Positions 6,154 through 6,693 of a stretch of DNA of 6,693 bases are shown here, one piece after another. The translations under genes were made by a program, and so were the position numbers. The notes under the pieces were generated by a model that saw only the letters and a program-made list of their open reading frames with translations, was not told the origin of the DNA and searched no databases. The stretch covers positions 1 to 6,693 of the forward strand of contig CALGMC010000139.1 in assembly GCA_937959145.1 (NCBI GenBank). The letters run 5' to 3'. Positions within the stretch are counted from its first letter, which is position 1. Every line of letters begins with the position of its first letter. Source of the stretch: an uncultured Chlorobiales bacterium (lineage in GTDB: Bacteria > Bacteroidota > Chlorobiia > Chlorobiales > Thermochlorobacteraceae).

Positions 6154-6180
6154 GAAAACAAAAGAGCCGTGAATATACGG
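6154..6180 (-). terminator. Weak possible terminator after hemF
   Basis: On the minus strand CCGT (6180-6177) and ACGG (6170-6167) can pair around a 6-nt loop, followed by CTCTTTTGTTTTC. The 4-bp stem is too short to be convincing. If it is inactive, hemF and aspS would share a transcript. Confidence 0.2.
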
Positions 6181-6188
6181 ATTTGAAT

Positions 6189-6693
6189 TCAAATCGCCGT
6201 TTCGCTTAGCCAATCGCGTGGGCGAAGGCATCGGTAAAGCATCGCTTCGCGAGAATCGGCGGGTGGGGCGTAGTTGTATTCCCAGCCTGCCTCTTTGGGA
6301 AGCGACATCAAGATGGATTCCGTTCTGCCGCGCGTTTCCAATCCGAAGAGCGTGCCTCGGTCATAAACCAAATTAAACTCGACATATCTGCCGCGCCGCA
6401 AGCGATGAAAGTGCTTTTCTTTTTCGCCAAACGGCTCGTGTTTGCGTCGCTCGACAATCGGTAAGTAGGCTTCGGTGAAGGCATTGCCGCACGATTGGAT
6501 AAAGGCAAAGGTGGCATCGAGATTTTCGGAAAGGTAATCGAAGAAAATGCCTCCCACGCCGCGCGTCTCGCCACGATGCGATAGAAAAAAGTATTCATCG
6601 CACCACGCTTTGAACTTCGGGTAGTAATCAGGACTGTGTTTATCGCAAGCCGCTTTATGGACACGGTGAAAATGCTGAATGTCTTCTAAAAAC
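6189..6693 (-). CDS. hemF: Oxygen-dependent coproporphyrinogen III oxidase (HemF), 5' end outside window
   Basis: HemF oxidatively decarboxylates two propionate side chains of coproporphyrinogen III to vinyls, giving protoporphyrinogen IX, using oxygen; it is a soluble homodimer in the haem pathway. The visible 167 residues are the C-terminal half or slightly more of a family near 300. In order, the fragment shows EDIQHFHRVHKAACDKH (3-19), then FKAWCDEYFFLSHRGETRG (27-45), then GGIFFDYL (47-54). RRGRYVEFNLVYDRGT follows at about 99-114 and TESILMSLP after it, with W.Y and PRDW near the end. These blocks run without interruption or frameshift. The common FFDDL reads FFDYL here, which I think is a lineage variant. 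The start codon lies beyond 6693; GTG at 6557 is an internal Val, not a start. Its presence implies haem synthesis with oxygen available. aspS follows on the same strand. Confidence 0.95.
   Translation of the reverse strand, partial: FLEDIQHFHRVHKAACDKHSPDYYPKFKAWCDEYFFLSHRGETRGVGGIFFDYLSENLDATFAFIQSCGNAFTEAYLPIVERRKHEPFGEKEKHFHRLRRGRYVEFNLVYDRGTLFGLETRGRTESILMSLPKEAGWEYNYAPPADSREAMLYRCLRPRDWLSETAI

Noticed and set aside
6082..6231. aspS start at 6231 giving a 648-residue protein
   Set aside because: The added 50 residues have no AspRS similarity and would overlap the hemF 3' end by 43 bases.
1..6693. CRISPR array, tRNA/rRNA, insertion sequence, toxin-antitoxin or defence genes
   Set aside because: No regularly spaced repeats, tRNA-like cloverleaf, transposase motif or small gene pair was seen; nearly all the sequence is taken by seven recognised genes.

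Overview
The window looks like ordinary chromosome from a Bacteroidota/Chlorobiota-type bacterium, probably aerobic or microaerobic. The lineage is inferred from three things: the style of the PurN C-terminal half and of NuoI, the absence of a Shine-Dalgarno motif in front of all six start codons in view, and moderate base composition. An oxygen-dependent HemF and a Fe-type superoxide dismutase point to life with oxygen. I cannot place it more finely without database searches.

Layout, left to right: purN (minus, 3' end cut by the window); a candidate terminator; nuoI (minus); a 114-bp divergent intergenic region carrying a perfect 15-bp tandem repeat; a secreted glycoside hydrolase (plus), which converges with only 11 bp of spacing on mlaE (minus); a short divergent gap; sodB with an export signal (plus); a strong bidirectional terminator and a 218-bp intergenic stretch holding degenerate repeats; aspS (minus); hemF (minus, 5' end cut by the window). 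No stretch longer than 300 bases lacks a gene.

The genes are a mix of housekeeping functions that do not form one pathway: purine synthesis (purN), respiratory complex I (nuoI), envelope lipid transport (mlaE), extracytoplasmic glycan cleavage, superoxide defence, aminoacyl-tRNA synthesis and haem synthesis. Transcription direction switches often, so most genes are single-gene or two-gene units. Two normally clustered genes, nuoI and mlaE, stand here without their usual partners.

I found no convincing undescribed system. The points most worth following up are the SOD with a Tat/lipoprotein-like leader and an internal Met at the usual cytosolic start, the nondiscriminating-type signature in AspRS, the stand-alone nuoI and mlaE genes, the tandem repeat upstream of the hydrolase, and the repeat debris between sodB and aspS.
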